Assembly (NCBI GenBank): GCA_019639175.1
Contig: JAHBSK010000006.1
Span: 188,709 to 250,194 of the forward strand
DNA length: 61,486 nucleotides
Direction of reading: 5' to 3'
Source of the DNA: Acidobacteriota bacterium
GTDB taxonomy: Bacteria; Acidobacteriota; Blastocatellia; Pyrinomonadales; Pyrinomonadaceae
Part shown: in pieces, positions 45,937 through 54,647 of the stretch
Position numbering within the stretch: position 1 is the stretch's first letter
Layout: every line of letters begins with the position of its first letter
Made by a program: the position numbers and the translations under genes
The notes under the pieces: generated by a model
The model's database searches: none
What the model was told of the DNA's origin: nothing
The model's input: only the letters and a program-made list of their open reading frames with translations

Positions 45937-46885
45937 AATAACGCTTTTTCTGTTTATCTGTCTTGCTCTGTCGGGCTGCGCGGAGCGCGAAAGCGCTTAT
46001 GTTTCAAACACCGCTGATGTTGAAAAGGATGTACACATTAAAGCCTTGCAGGCCCAGCGTGACGCGGTTACGAGATTTTTCAAGCCGATGAAGGTCGCTG
46101 ACGGCGATTGGCTCGATACAAATAAGGAAAAAGGCGAGACGTTTGAAGAATATATCGGGTCGAACCCGACCCTTCCCACCGAAAAGAGAAAGACGATCTA
46201 TATCCAGCCGATAGGCAAATTTTCCAAAGCTCAGACCGATGTTATCGCCGCGTCAGAGGAATATATGAAGGCGTTTTACAACCTTCCCGTAAAACTTCTG
46301 CCCATAAAGCCGCTTGGCCGTGTCCCGAAGGACAAACAGCGCGTCAGCGGTTATCCGCAAAGGACGCAGATACGGACCGGTTATTTTTTGGAAGACCTGC
46401 TGCCCAAAATGCTGCCTGACGATGCCGCCGCTTTTATAGCATTTACGGACAGCGATCTTTATCCCGGCGACACATGGGCGTTTGTTTTCGGACAGGCGTC
46501 ATTGGAAAAAAGGGTCGGTGTTTGGTCGCTGCATCGGTTATCGGATATAGCGCTTGAAGCGAATAATGATCCTGACCGCCTTTTGCTGCGAACTCTCAAA
46601 ATAGCAATGCACGAGACCGGGCATATGTTCTCAATGCGGCATTGCACAAAATATGAATGCCTGATGTCCGGGACAAATCATCTGGCAGAGACCGACCGCC
46701 GACCGGTCGATAATTGCCCGGAGTGCATGGCAAAACTGGCGTGGGCGATGGACTATAAGCCCAAGGAGCGTTACGAAAGGCTTGCAAAATTCTGGGATAA
46801 ATATAAAAAGCCCGCTTTTGCAAAAGAGTTTCGTGAAAAGGCAAAGGCGGTCGCGAACCTTGCGGCTGCTTCGGCAAGCAGATAA
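45917..46885 (+). CDS. Archaemetzincin-type metalloprotease, predicted lipoprotein with CTG start
   Basis: M54 zinc peptidase. The catalytic motif is H232-E-T-G-H236-x5-H242-C243, followed by C248-L-M250 and C267-P-E-C270 (structural zinc), matching archaemetzincins except that the usual Gly of HxxGxxH is Ser239. The frame has no ATG or GTG near its beginning. The only standard start is a TTG at 46046 with no ribosome-binding site. Upstream, a CTG at 45917 follows AAAGGAGAG by 7 bp and begins a textbook lipoprotein signal (KQFRSKITLFLFICLALSGC, lipobox LSGC, lipidated C21). I take CTG as start: 322 aa. The gene overlaps tsaE by 20 bp and is 3 bp before an L,D-transpeptidase gene. Most archaemetzincins are cytoplasmic, so an envelope-anchored form is unusual. 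Confidence 0.8.
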   Translation: MKQFRSKITLFLFICLALSGCAERESAYVSNTADVEKDVHIKALQAQRDAVTRFFKPMKVADGDWLDTNKEKGETFEEYIGSNPTLPTEKRKTIYIQPIGKFSKAQTDVIAASEEYMKAFYNLPVKLLPIKPLGRVPKDKQRVSGYPQRTQIRTGYFLEDLLPKMLPDDAAAFIAFTDSDLYPGDTWAFVFGQASLEKRVGVWSLHRLSDIALEANNDPDRLLLRTLKIAMHETGHMFSMRHCTKYECLMSGTNHLAETDRRPVDNCPECMAKLAWAMDYKPKERYERLAKFWDKYKKPAFAKEFREKAKAVANLAAASASR

Positions 46886-46888
46886 AAA

Positions 46889-47374
46889 ATGAACGCGTCA
46901 TCAAAAGCCTCACCGGAAATCCATCTCGTTATAAAAAAATCTGAACGAACACTTGTGGTCTATTCGGACGGCGAGGCAGTAAAGAAGATCGGTATTTCGC
47001 TTGGCTTTGAACCCGGCGGCGACAAGAACATTGAGGGCGACGGCCGAACACCGGAAGGCGAGTTCTATGTGTTCACAAAAAATGACAAAAGCAGCTTTTT
47101 TCTTTCGCTTGGGCTGAGCTATCCGAACGCCGAAGACGCAGATCGCGGCCTGAGCGAAGGCCTGATCTCCGAAGCCGAACACTCAGAGATACTGAAAGCC
47201 ATCGCCAACAGAGCAATGCCGCCGCAGACGACCGCGTTGGGCGGGGAAATTTATATTCACGGCGGCGGCTGTGATGGCGATTGGACGAAAGGCTGTATCG
47301 CTCTGGATAATGACAAAATGCAGGAGCTTTTCGACATCGCGGCCAAAGGAACGCGAGTTTCCATCCTGCCTTGA
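46889..47374 (+). CDS. L,D-transpeptidase family (YkuD-fold) protein
   Basis: A 161-aa protein with a YkuD fold: EIHLVIKKSERTLVVYSDGE (about 10-29), the GDGRTPEGEFYVFTKN substrate-loop block (about 50-65) and the active-site region GEIYIHGGGCDGDWTKGCIAL (starting about 119), with the catalytic Cys in KGCIAL and the conserved His in YIHGG. No signal peptide is visible, so it may act in the cytoplasm, use another export route, or its start may be wrong. Enzymes of this fold form 3-3 cross-links or attach proteins to peptidoglycan. It is 3 bp after the archaemetzincin gene, so the two are co-transcribed. Confidence 0.88.
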   Translation: MNASSKASPEIHLVIKKSERTLVVYSDGEAVKKIGISLGFEPGGDKNIEGDGRTPEGEFYVFTKNDKSSFFLSLGLSYPNAEDADRGLSEGLISEAEHSEILKAIANRAMPPQTTALGGEIYIHGGGCDGDWTKGCIALDNDKMQELFDIAAKGTRVSILP

Positions 47375-47392
47375 AAAACGCTTGCCCGCAAT

Positions 47393-47419
47393 GTAACTTT
47401 TGCGTAACATAAAGTTAAC
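47393..47419 (+). promoter_or_regulatory. Pho-box-like triple repeat upstream of ppk1
   Basis: Three TAAC half-sites start at 47394, 47405 and 47416, exactly 11 bp apart, on one face of the helix. They are followed by a TAAAAT at 47442-47447 and the ATG at 47457. An 11-bp period is the spacing bound by PhoB/PhoP-type regulators. The half-site, read on the other strand as GTTA or TTAAC, resembles the Bacillus PhoP repeat more than the E. coli one. A second copy precedes the CYTH gene. Confidence 0.55.
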
Positions 47420-47456
47420 ATTTTTCTTATCGACATTGGTCTAAAATAAGAAGTGG

Positions 47457-49607
47457 ATGCTCCTTATGACAGATCAGGCCGACCCCCAACATTTGAAACG
47501 CACGCCAAAAACTAAAACAGCGGGAACGCCGCCGGTGGAAACCTTTGACGGCGCCAGGCTGTTCAACCGTGAGCTGAGCTGGCTGGAATTCAATCGCCGT
47601 GTGCTGGATGAGGCGATGCTGACTCACATTCCCTTGCTGGAGCAGTTAAAGTTCCTCGCGATATTTGCCACCAATCTCGATGAGTTCTTTATGATCCGCG
47701 TTTCCGGCCTCAAGGAACAGATCGAGGAAGGCGTGGCCGAATTGTCGCCTGACGGAATGACTGCCACAGAGCAGCTTCGAGAGATCGGGAAAAGGCTGCG
47801 GCCGATGCTGAAAAAACACGCGGACCATCTGCGTACGGCTGTGCTGCCGCAACTTGCCGAAGAAGGGATAACCATTGAGCCGTACAAAAAGCTCAATTCC
47901 CGCGACCGCAAAAAACTTGACAAATATTTCAGGGATAACCTGTTTCCGATACTGACACCGCAATCGGTCGATTCCAGCCATCCGTTCCCGTATATATCGA
48001 ACCTCAGCCTGAACCTCGGCCTGTTCGTTGAACCGAACAGACAATACACGCAAAAGGGCCTAAAATATCTGTTTCGGCAAAAACGGTTCACGAGGATAAA
48101 ACTTCCGCCTGCGGTTCCGCGGCTTGTTCCCATAAACGAGAATAAAGGGCGCTTTGCATTGCTTGAAGAGGTGATATCCGCCAATGCCCACGAATTGTTC
48201 CCGAATATGAAAACAAGCGAGGGTTTTCTGTTCCGGGTTACGAGGGACGCCGACATCGAACTCCGCGAGGACGAAGCGGGCGACCTGATGCGAACGCTCG
48301 AACGTGAATTGCAGCGTCGCAGGTTTCGTTTTCCTGTCCGGCTGGAGGTTGCCGCGGATATGCCGGAGCGAATGGTAAAGCTCCTTGCTGACGGCATCGG
48401 GCTTTCGGAACAGGATATTTACAGGATCGACGGGTTTGTTGACATTCCCGACCTGATGCAGCTTTATTCGCTTGACCGGCCAATGCTGAAGGACAGGCCG
48501 ATCACGATCACACATCCCGCGATCCTTCATGAAAAGAAGAATCCGTTCGAAGCGTTAAAAAAGCAGGATGTTTTGCTTCATCATCCTTACGTGTCGTTTT
48601 CTGCCGTTTCCGATTTTATCGCGGCGGCCGCAGAGGACGCGGATGTACAGGCGATAAAGATATGCCTCTACCGCACCGGGAAGGATTCGCCCATTGTCAG
48701 ATCGCTTATCAGGGCGAGCCAGCTTGGCAAACAGGTGACAGCGGTCGTGGAGCTAAAAGCCCGATTTGATGAAGAGAACAACATAGAATGGGCGAGGCTG
48801 TTGGAAAATGAAGGCGTTCACGTGGTTTACGGCATTCATACGCTGAAAACCCATTCAAAGGTGCTGCTTGTTGTTCGCCGCGAGAAGGAAAAACTTGTGC
48901 GGTATGTCCATATCGGCACGGGAAACTACAACCCTGTTACATCCAGGCTCTACACCGATCTCGGCATCCTGACGGCGGATGCACTGGTCGGCGAGGATGC
49001 CTCAAGTTTGTTCAATTTTCTCACGGGCTATTCACAGCATGACAACTATCATCGGATGATGGTCGCTCCGCTAAATCTGCGCGAGCGGTTTCGTTCGCTT
49101 ATCCGGCGTGAGATAGAAAATAAGCAAAAGGGACTGGAGGCCCGCATCATCGTAAAGGTCAACAGCCTCACGGATGAGGAGCTGATCGAAGATCTTTATG
49201 AAGCATCGGGAGTGGGCATTGATATTGACCTTATCGTTCGCGGCATTTGCTCGCTCAGGCCGGGAATAAAGGGACTTTCGGAAAACATCCGAGTTCGGTC
49301 CATCGTCGGAAGATTTCTTGAACACAGCAGGATATTCTATTTTTCAAACGCGGGCGAAGAAGAAATTTATATCGGAAGCTCCGATTGGATGCTGAGAAAC
49401 CTTGACCGCCGTGTCGAGGTCGTTATTCCTATAATTGATGAGCAATTCAATGAATATCTCCGACAGGAGGTTTTGGGAGCTTATCTGCGTGACAACGCCA
49501 AGGCCCGTGTTCTTAGGCCCGACGGCTCTTACAGAAAGGTCTCGGCGGGTAATTCGGAACCGTTCGATTCGCAGATGAGCTTTGTCGGCAACGATCTAAC
49601 TTTTTGA
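47457..49607 (+). CDS. ppk1: Polyphosphate kinase 1
   Basis: Reversible ATP:polyphosphate phosphotransferase; 716 aa. N-terminal domain: FNRELSWLEFNRRVLDEA (about 38-55), LAIFATNLDEFFMIRVSGLKEQ (start near 67). Head domain: TPQSVDSSHPFPYISNLSLN. Catalytic C1 domain: DVLLHHPYVSFSAV, IKICLYRTGKDSPIVRSLI, and the two active-site histidines H466 in THSKVLLV and H485 in YVHIGTGNYN. C2: YIGSSDWMLRNLDRRVEV. A second ATG three codons in is equally possible. The upstream region has a Pho-box-like repeat. It converges on the CYTH gene with a 12-bp overlap of the 3' ends. Confidence 0.97.
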   Translation: MLLMTDQADPQHLKRTPKTKTAGTPPVETFDGARLFNRELSWLEFNRRVLDEAMLTHIPLLEQLKFLAIFATNLDEFFMIRVSGLKEQIEEGVAELSPDGMTATEQLREIGKRLRPMLKKHADHLRTAVLPQLAEEGITIEPYKKLNSRDRKKLDKYFRDNLFPILTPQSVDSSHPFPYISNLSLNLGLFVEPNRQYTQKGLKYLFRQKRFTRIKLPPAVPRLVPINENKGRFALLEEVISANAHELFPNMKTSEGFLFRVTRDADIELREDEAGDLMRTLERELQRRRFRFPVRLEVAADMPERMVKLLADGIGLSEQDIYRIDGFVDIPDLMQLYSLDRPMLKDRPITITHPAILHEKKNPFEALKKQDVLLHHPYVSFSAVSDFIAAAAEDADVQAIKICLYRTGKDSPIVRSLIRASQLGKQVTAVVELKARFDEENNIEWARLLENEGVHVVYGIHTLKTHSKVLLVVRREKEKLVRYVHIGTGNYNPVTSRLYTDLGILTADALVGEDASSLFNFLTGYSQHDNYHRMMVAPLNLRERFRSLIRREIENKQKGLEARIIVKVNSLTDEELIEDLYEASGVGIDIDLIVRGICSLRPGIKGLSENIRVRSIVGRFLEHSRIFYFSNAGEEEIYIGSSDWMLRNLDRRVEVVIPIIDEQFNEYLRQEVLGAYLRDNAKARVLRPDGSYRKVSAGNSEPFDSQMSFVGNDLTF

Positions 49608-50162
49608 CCGTGCGGTCGCACGCCTGTCAAAACGCGCCTCGAAAATACCGTTTACCTGTTCGCAGAGCTTTATGGTCAAACGTGCGTATCCGCGAGATTC
49701 GAGTTCGACGTCGTTGGCTCCCAACATCTTTTCAACCTTCAATATCTCTTCCGGTTCTCCCTCGATCTCCATATAGATGCCGAAGGGAAGTTCGTCCAAC
49801 ACGACCTCACATTCGCCCAGATGCCAAGTTTTGCGGTACTTTTCATAAACGACCGCCAGGTCGTAGCCGAGCTTTTCAATGATCTGACGCGTCGCGTCCT
49901 CGTCCGAGACCATCGTTTCGTGTTCGATCTTTGTCTTGAATTCGGAATCTGACTTGATCTTTTCCTTGTAGGTCAGATACGCCGTCTGGCCGATGACACG
50001 CAGGCGAAGCCTGGCACTCGTGTCTTCCGCACCGTGACGATAAAGAAAATTTTCCTCAAAACGCTCGTTGGAAAACCGTGCCCCAAGTTCGGCAAGCCTT
50101 GCGGTAAACTCTACGCGAAGCCGTTTATCCAGACGATATTTTTTTTCAGTCTCAATAGCCAT
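49596..50162 (-). CDS. CYTH-domain triphosphatase-like protein
   Basis: A 188-aa single-domain CYTH (triphosphate tunnel) protein. The ATG at 50162 begins AIETEKKYRL, which contains the diagnostic E-x-E-x-K; the frame extends 28 residues further to 50246 without family features. Alternating charged strands follow: ENFLYRHG, SARLRLRVIGQTAYLTYKEK, HLGECEVVLDELPFGIYMEIEG (about 126-147) and a terminal basic region. CYTH proteins hydrolyse triphosphates or inorganic triphosphate, or in a few cases act as adenylate cyclase. Here it converges on ppk1 and overlaps its 3' end, and both genes have 11-bp-spaced TAAC/TAAT repeats upstream, so a role in polyphosphate or triphosphate turnover is a reasonable inference. 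Confidence 0.88.
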   Translation of the reverse strand: MAIETEKKYRLDKRLRVEFTARLAELGARFSNERFEENFLYRHGAEDTSARLRLRVIGQTAYLTYKEKIKSDSEFKTKIEHETMVSDEDATRQIIEKLGYDLAVVYEKYRKTWHLGECEVVLDELPFGIYMEIEGEPEEILKVEKMLGANDVELESRGYARLTIKLCEQVNGIFEARFDRRATARSKS

Positions 50163-50264
50163 CCATGATTTGCGAACCTGTATAAACAAAGACACCCTCT
50201 GAAAAAATATGTAATTTATCGTATTGGATTGTGCGAGCCACGGCAAACAGCCTGTCCTTTTTGT

Positions 50265-50291
50265 GTAACTGTCTGTTAACTCTGATGTAAT
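50265..50291 (-). promoter_or_regulatory. Pho-box-like triple repeat upstream of the CYTH gene
   Basis: On the plus strand TAAC, TAAC and TAAT start at 50266, 50277 and 50288, exactly 11 bp apart. Read in the direction of the CYTH gene they are TTACA-, TTAACA- and TTACAC-like, close to the PhoP repeat of Gram-positives. The site is about 100 bp before the CYTH start codon and just beyond the terminator of the M3 peptidase gene. Confidence 0.5.
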
Positions 50292-50299
50292 TCGCGAAG

Positions 50300-50336
50300 A
50301 AAAAAGCCGCCTGTGACACTGATGGTCACAGGCGGC
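50300..50336 (-). terminator. Strong Rho-independent terminator after the M3 peptidase gene
   Basis: GCCGCCTGTGAC (50306-50317) and GTCACAGGCGGC (50325-50336) form a perfect 12-bp stem with a 7-nt loop. On the minus strand it is followed by TTTTTTC, 25 bp past the stop codon. Confidence 0.9.
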
Positions 50337-50360
50337 GAGTCCAATAAAGATAAAAGTTGT

Positions 50361-52541
50361 CTATTTTTCCTCAACAGGAAAACCTCGCTTTTTCATCAGT
50401 GCCTCGACCTTCGGGTCGCGGCCGCGGAAATTGCGATATGCCTCGGCGGGGTCGATGGTGTTGCCAACGGAGAAAATGTTCTTCACCAGTTTTTGTCCGA
50501 CCGCCTTGTCATACGGCCCTTTGCCTTCGGTAAAAGCACCGTAGGAATCGGCCGTTATCACATCCGACCAAAGATAGCTGTAATAACCGGCAGAATAGCC
50601 GTCGCTGCTGAAAGCGTGGGCAAAATGCGGCGTCCGGTGACGCATCACAAGTTCTCGCGGCATTCCCAGAGCGTCCAGCGTCTCTTTCTCGAACTTCGCT
50701 ACATCGATCTTTTTTGAACCCGCAAGGTGAAGCTTCATATCTATCAGAGCGCTTGCCAGATATTCGGTCGTACCGAAGCCCTGATTGAACGTCGAGGCTT
50801 TCTCGATCTTGTCAACGAGCGCCTGCGGGATCGGCTTACCCGTTTTGTAATGCACCGCAAATTTTTGCAGAACCTCGGGTGTCGAAAGCCAGTGTTCAAG
50901 AAGCTGCGAGGGGAACTCAACATAATCACGCGCGACCGCCGTTCCCGAAAGTGAGGGATACGTCACGTCAGATGACAGGCCGTGAAGGGCGTGGCCGAAT
51001 TCATGAAACATCGTCACGGCATCGTCCCATGAGATCAGCACCGGTTCGCCCGGCTGCCCTTTTACAAAATTGGAGTTGTTTGAAACGATGGTCGTGACCT
51101 CGCCGTCAAATCTTGATTGCTCGCGATAGCTGTTCATCCACGCGCCGGAGTTTTTACCGTCGCGGGCGTAAGGGTCAAAATACCACAGCCCGACGTGCTT
51201 ACCGGTCGATCTGCGTTTTACTTCCCAGACCGTCATATCGGCGTGATACACCGGGACGCCCTTGACCTGTGAAAAATCAAAATCAAAAAGTTCGCCCGCA
51301 ACCCAGAACATAGCCTCGCGGATCTTATCAAGCTGAAGGTACTGCTTGACCTCGTTCGCGTCCAGATCGTAACGTTCCTTGCGAACCTTCTCCATATAGA
51401 AATGATAATCCCACGGTTCGATGGTGATCTTCGCTCCTTCCTTGTCGGCAAGGGCCTGCATATCGCTGACCTCTTCCTTGACGCGGGCGATAGCCGGTGT
51501 CCACACGGCTTCCATCAATTCCATGGCGCGTTCAGGCGTTTTAGCCATTGCATTTTCCAAACGCCAATGGGCATGTGTCTCATAGCCCAAAAGTTTCGCC
51601 CGCTCAGCGCGAAGCTGTAATATCTCAGAAATGGTCGCTTTGTTATCGGTCTCGCCGTGGTCGCCGCGTGATACGAACATTTTCCACACCTTTTCGCGAA
51701 GCCCACGGTTTTCGGCATAGGTCAGAAAAGGATCGACAGAAGAGCGGGTGTTTCTTATGATCCAGGAGCCTTTAAGGTTCTTTTCCGCAGCGTCAGACGC
51801 CGCTCCGCTCTTATACGAATCCGACATGCCTTTCAGGTCTGATTCATTTTTAAGTTCGATATACTGGCCGCCTTCGTCTTTCAGCAAATTTTGGCTGAAT
51901 CTGGTGAACAGGCCGGCCAGTTCCTGATTTATCTCCGACAAACGCTGTTTCTGCTCTTTGTTCAATTTAGCGCCGGCCCGGACAAAATTCGTATGATATA
52001 ACCAAACAAGCCGCTGCTGTTCGGGAGTTAGGTTCTTCTTTTCCTCCGAATTATAGACGGACTCGATCCTGTTAAAAAGCGCCTCGTTCTGGGTGATCTT
52101 GTCAGAGAAAGCCGCGAGTTTCGGGGCCATTTCCTGACGGACCTTGCCGAACTCAGGCGTGTTCATGCTGGATGACCAGATGTAATAGTATGTGGAAACA
52201 CGCTTCATCCTCTGTCCAGACCGTTCCATGGCCGCGATCGTGTTCTCGAACGTCGGCACCGAACGTACGTTGGTTATTGCGTCGATCTCCTTTAACCGTT
52301 CGGCCATTGCCTGTTCAAATGCCGGGACAAAATCGGCGGTCTTTACCTTGTCAAAAGCAGGCACGCCGCTAAACGGGCCGGTCCATTCGGCGGCGAGTAT
52401 GTTCACGGGTTTGTCATTGAGGCCGAATGCGGCTTCGGCGGCGGATGTTTCGATATGTGGCTGCATAAAAAATACGGAAGCAAACAGAATGGCGAATGAG
52501 CCGACGTAAAGAAGGCATTTCGTAAATATTGAAACTGTCAT
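50361..52541 (-). CDS. Exported M3-family oligopeptidase (Dcp/OpdA-like)
   Basis: Zinc oligopeptidase or dipeptidyl carboxypeptidase; 726 aa from the ATG at 52541, which has GGAGAA 8 bp upstream and begins a signal anchor (MTVSIFTKCLLYVGSFAILF). The frame opens at 52616, but those residues are not a signal. The catalytic H513-E-F-G-H517 lies in TMFHEFGHALHGLSS. Other family blocks: FYMEKVRKERYDLDANEVKQYL, GLWYFDPYARDGKNSGAWM, YVEFPSQLLEHW and YYSYLWSDVITADSYGAF. The exported location, rather than cytoplasmic, differs from E. coli OpdA and agrees with Dcp. It has its own extended -10 promoter and terminator. Confidence 0.94.
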   Translation of the reverse strand: MTVSIFTKCLLYVGSFAILFASVFFMQPHIETSAAEAAFGLNDKPVNILAAEWTGPFSGVPAFDKVKTADFVPAFEQAMAERLKEIDAITNVRSVPTFENTIAAMERSGQRMKRVSTYYYIWSSSMNTPEFGKVRQEMAPKLAAFSDKITQNEALFNRIESVYNSEEKKNLTPEQQRLVWLYHTNFVRAGAKLNKEQKQRLSEINQELAGLFTRFSQNLLKDEGGQYIELKNESDLKGMSDSYKSGAASDAAEKNLKGSWIIRNTRSSVDPFLTYAENRGLREKVWKMFVSRGDHGETDNKATISEILQLRAERAKLLGYETHAHWRLENAMAKTPERAMELMEAVWTPAIARVKEEVSDMQALADKEGAKITIEPWDYHFYMEKVRKERYDLDANEVKQYLQLDKIREAMFWVAGELFDFDFSQVKGVPVYHADMTVWEVKRRSTGKHVGLWYFDPYARDGKNSGAWMNSYREQSRFDGEVTTIVSNNSNFVKGQPGEPVLISWDDAVTMFHEFGHALHGLSSDVTYPSLSGTAVARDYVEFPSQLLEHWLSTPEVLQKFAVHYKTGKPIPQALVDKIEKASTFNQGFGTTEYLASALIDMKLHLAGSKKIDVAKFEKETLDALGMPRELVMRHRTPHFAHAFSSDGYSAGYYSYLWSDVITADSYGAFTEGKGPYDKAVGQKLVKNIFSVGNTIDPAEAYRNFRGRDPKVEALMKKRGFPVEEK

Positions 52542-52633
52542 AGATATGGTTCTCCAGCAGGAGTTTTCAATGCTGCGTCCGGCGGCCTTTAGGTATGTAA
52601 GGTTTGCGGACGGCACATGGTCGTTTTGCTCAG

Positions 52634-52642
52634 ATTATATCA
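52634..52642 (-). promoter_or_regulatory. Extended -10 promoter of the M3 peptidase gene
   Basis: On the minus strand TGATATAAT gives a consensus -10 with the TGn extension, about 93 bp before the ATG at 52541. No clear -35 is visible. Confidence 0.6.
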
Positions 52643-53095
52643 CTTTTTGTTTGCTTTGGCTGGCTATTCAGCAACTCATAAAGGGCATATCTCAATTGAT
52701 GGCAGCTTTTGGGCATTTAAGGGGTGAGGAAGGGTGAAAGGATGTTACCCTCAGCAAACTCATAACTAAAAACTAGAAACTGACAACTGTTAGAGAAGAA
52801 AGCGGCTTTCGGGTTGGGGACATATTGGGCCAACCTGATTTCGGTAAATGGCAATTTCCGACATAATTGTCTTTGTGTTTACTGAATGCTTACAGAAATG
52901 TAGGATTTCATAATTTTCCCGGATATTGTTACTAATTCTAACTTATACAATATACGTATGTTATGAGATTTATACTCGTGGAACGACGTTTGCTTAAATG
53001 GCATACTTGGTTTTTGAGGGCTGATGTGTTCAGAGATCGCATCTGTCTTGGCAATTCATACAACGCTTTAAAATTTAACCTTATTAGGAGTTCAA
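52643..53095. other. Intergenic region upstream of glnA
   Basis: No supported gene. It holds a drifting heptamer run of AAACTNA type (52756-52793) like the element between nnr and tsaE, and a GGTTGG/CCAACC hairpin (52812-52835). An AT-rich probable promoter region has TTGTTA at 52926 and TACAAT at 52946, although this spacing is short. A nearer TTGGCA (53048) and TAAAAT (53069) also lie before glnA. AGGAG is the glnA ribosome-binding site (53086-53090). No sigma54 promoter of consensus form was found. Confidence 0.45.
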
Positions 53096-54517
53096 ATGAC
53101 TGCAAAACAAGTCTTAACTTATGCCGCCGATCAGGGAGCGAGATTCGTCTCGGTTCGCTTCACTGACCTTATCGGAGCCTGGCATCACCTGACCTATCCG
53201 ATCGCTTTTCTTGATGAAGACTCATTTGAAGACGGATTCGGCTTTGACGCATCTTCGCTGAGAGGTTGGGCGGCGATAAATGAATCCGATATGCTTTTGA
53301 TCCCGGATCCGGGCCGGTTCTGGATGGATCCGTTCACCGATGAGCCTACATTGTGCCTGATCGCCAACGTGATGGAGCCTATAACCAAAGAAGGCTACGG
53401 ACTGGATCCCCGTTCGGTCGCGGTGCGTGCGGAAAGTTATCTGCGGTTTACCGGAATAGCGGACACGGTCTATGTCGGCCCCGAAGCCGAATTTTTTGTA
53501 TTTGACAATGTTTCCTATCACAATGGTCAAAATTCGGCGGGCTTTCTTATAGATTCTGAGGAAGGACACTGGAACACAGCCCGAAAAGGAACATACGAAC
53601 AGCCTAACGCCGGTTATCAGATAAAACCGAAAGGCGGATATGTTCCGGTTGCCCCGACGGACACGCTTATTGACCTCAGGAACGCAATGTCACTTACACT
53701 GGCTGAGGTCGGCATCGAAGTTGAATGCCACCATCACGAAGTGGCAACGGCGGGACAATGTGAGATAGATTTTCGATTCTCGAACATGCTGCACACTGCC
53801 GATAATCTGATGCTTTTCAAATATATCGTCAAAAATACGGCGTCAGCATACGGCAGAACTGCCACATTTATGCCGAAACCGCTCTATGGCGATAACGGTT
53901 CGGGTATGCACGTTCACCAGTCGCTGTGGAAGGACGGCACACCGCTTTTTGCGGGTGATGAGTACGCAGGTTTGTCTGAAACGGCAAAATTCTATATCGG
54001 CGGGCTTTTGAAACACGCTCCTGCACTGATCGCTTTTGCTGCACCTACGACAAACAGCTATAAGCGTCTGGTGCCGGGTTTTGAGGCTCCGGTGAATCTG
54101 GCATATTCGGCAAGGAACCGTTCGGCGGCCGTTCGCATACCGATGTTCTCAGCGTCGCCCAAGGCAAAGCGGATAGAGTTTCGTCCGCCTGACCCGAGCT
54201 GCAATCCGTATATCACCTTTGCCGCCCTGCTGATGGCAGGATTGGACGGCATACAGAACAGGATCGATCCCGGTGCTCCTTTGGACAAGGATATTTATGA
54301 TCTTCCGCCTGAGGAACTTGCGAATGTCCCTTCGCTGCCCGGTTCGCTGGAAGGCGCTCTGGATGCCCTTGAGAACGATCACGAGTTTCTTCTGAAAGGC
54401 GATGTTTTCAGCAGTGCGATGATCGAGCGTTGGATAAAGTTCAAACGTGAGAACGAGGTCAATAATCTCCGGCTTCGTCCGCATCCGTTGGAATTTTCAA
54501 TGTATTACGACGTTTGA
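53096..54517 (+). CDS. glnA: Glutamine synthetase type I
   Basis: Ammonia-assimilating dodecameric enzyme making glutamine; 473 aa, the GSI length. Seen: [16 protein letters not shown] (about 20-35), [10 protein letters not shown], the metal/ATP region [10 protein letters not shown] (about 127-136), [16 protein letters not shown], the [17 protein letters not shown] block, [18 protein letters not shown] (about 262-279), the flexible loop [17 protein letters not shown], and [14 protein letters not shown]. The adenylylation tyrosine is conserved at Y401 in DIYDLPPEE, so control by GlnE-type adenylylation is possible. It ends at a terminator; with NtrYX in the window it may be a target of nitrogen control, though no sigma54 site is seen. 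Confidence 0.97.
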   Translation: MTAKQVLTYAADQGARFVSVRFTDLIGAWHHLTYPIAFLDEDSFEDGFGFDASSLRGWAAINESDMLLIPDPGRFWMDPFTDEPTLCLIANVMEPITKEGYGLDPRSVAVRAESYLRFTGIADTVYVGPEAEFFVFDNVSYHNGQNSAGFLIDSEEGHWNTARKGTYEQPNAGYQIKPKGGYVPVAPTDTLIDLRNAMSLTLAEVGIEVECHHHEVATAGQCEIDFRFSNMLHTADNLMLFKYIVKNTASAYGRTATFMPKPLYGDNGSGMHVHQSLWKDGTPLFAGDEYAGLSETAKFYIGGLLKHAPALIAFAAPTTNSYKRLVPGFEAPVNLAYSARNRSAAVRIPMFSASPKAKRIEFRPPDPSCNPYITFAALLMAGLDGIQNRIDPGAPLDKDIYDLPPEELANVPSLPGSLEGALDALENDHEFLLKGDVFSSAMIERWIKFKRENEVNNLRLRPHPLEFSMYYDV

Positions 54518-54539
54518 TCTTATGATCAAAACAGACATG

Positions 54540-54569
54540 CGAGGGGCTTTTATGCTCCTCGTTTTTTTT
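54540..54569 (+). terminator. Rho-independent terminator after glnA
   Basis: CGAGGGGC (54540-54547 region) pairs with GCTCCTCG over 8 bp with one G-U, followed by eight T's. A small TTTGATC/GATCAAA hairpin (54513-54530) overlaps the glnA stop. Confidence 0.88.
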
Positions 54570-54647
54570 GTCTTGCAGTATTCCTACAAAATTGTCGGAT
54601 GGGCAAAACTTTCAGCATTTCGGAAATTGGGGTATTATTTATCGGTA

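Noticed and set aside
53046..53075. TGGCA near glnA as a sigma54 promoter
   Set aside because: The -12 TTGC element is missing at the required spacing.
54447..54647. N-terminal extension of the lipoprotein frame into glnA
   Set aside because: It reads through the glnA 3' end and its terminator; the lipoprotein signal begins at 54648.
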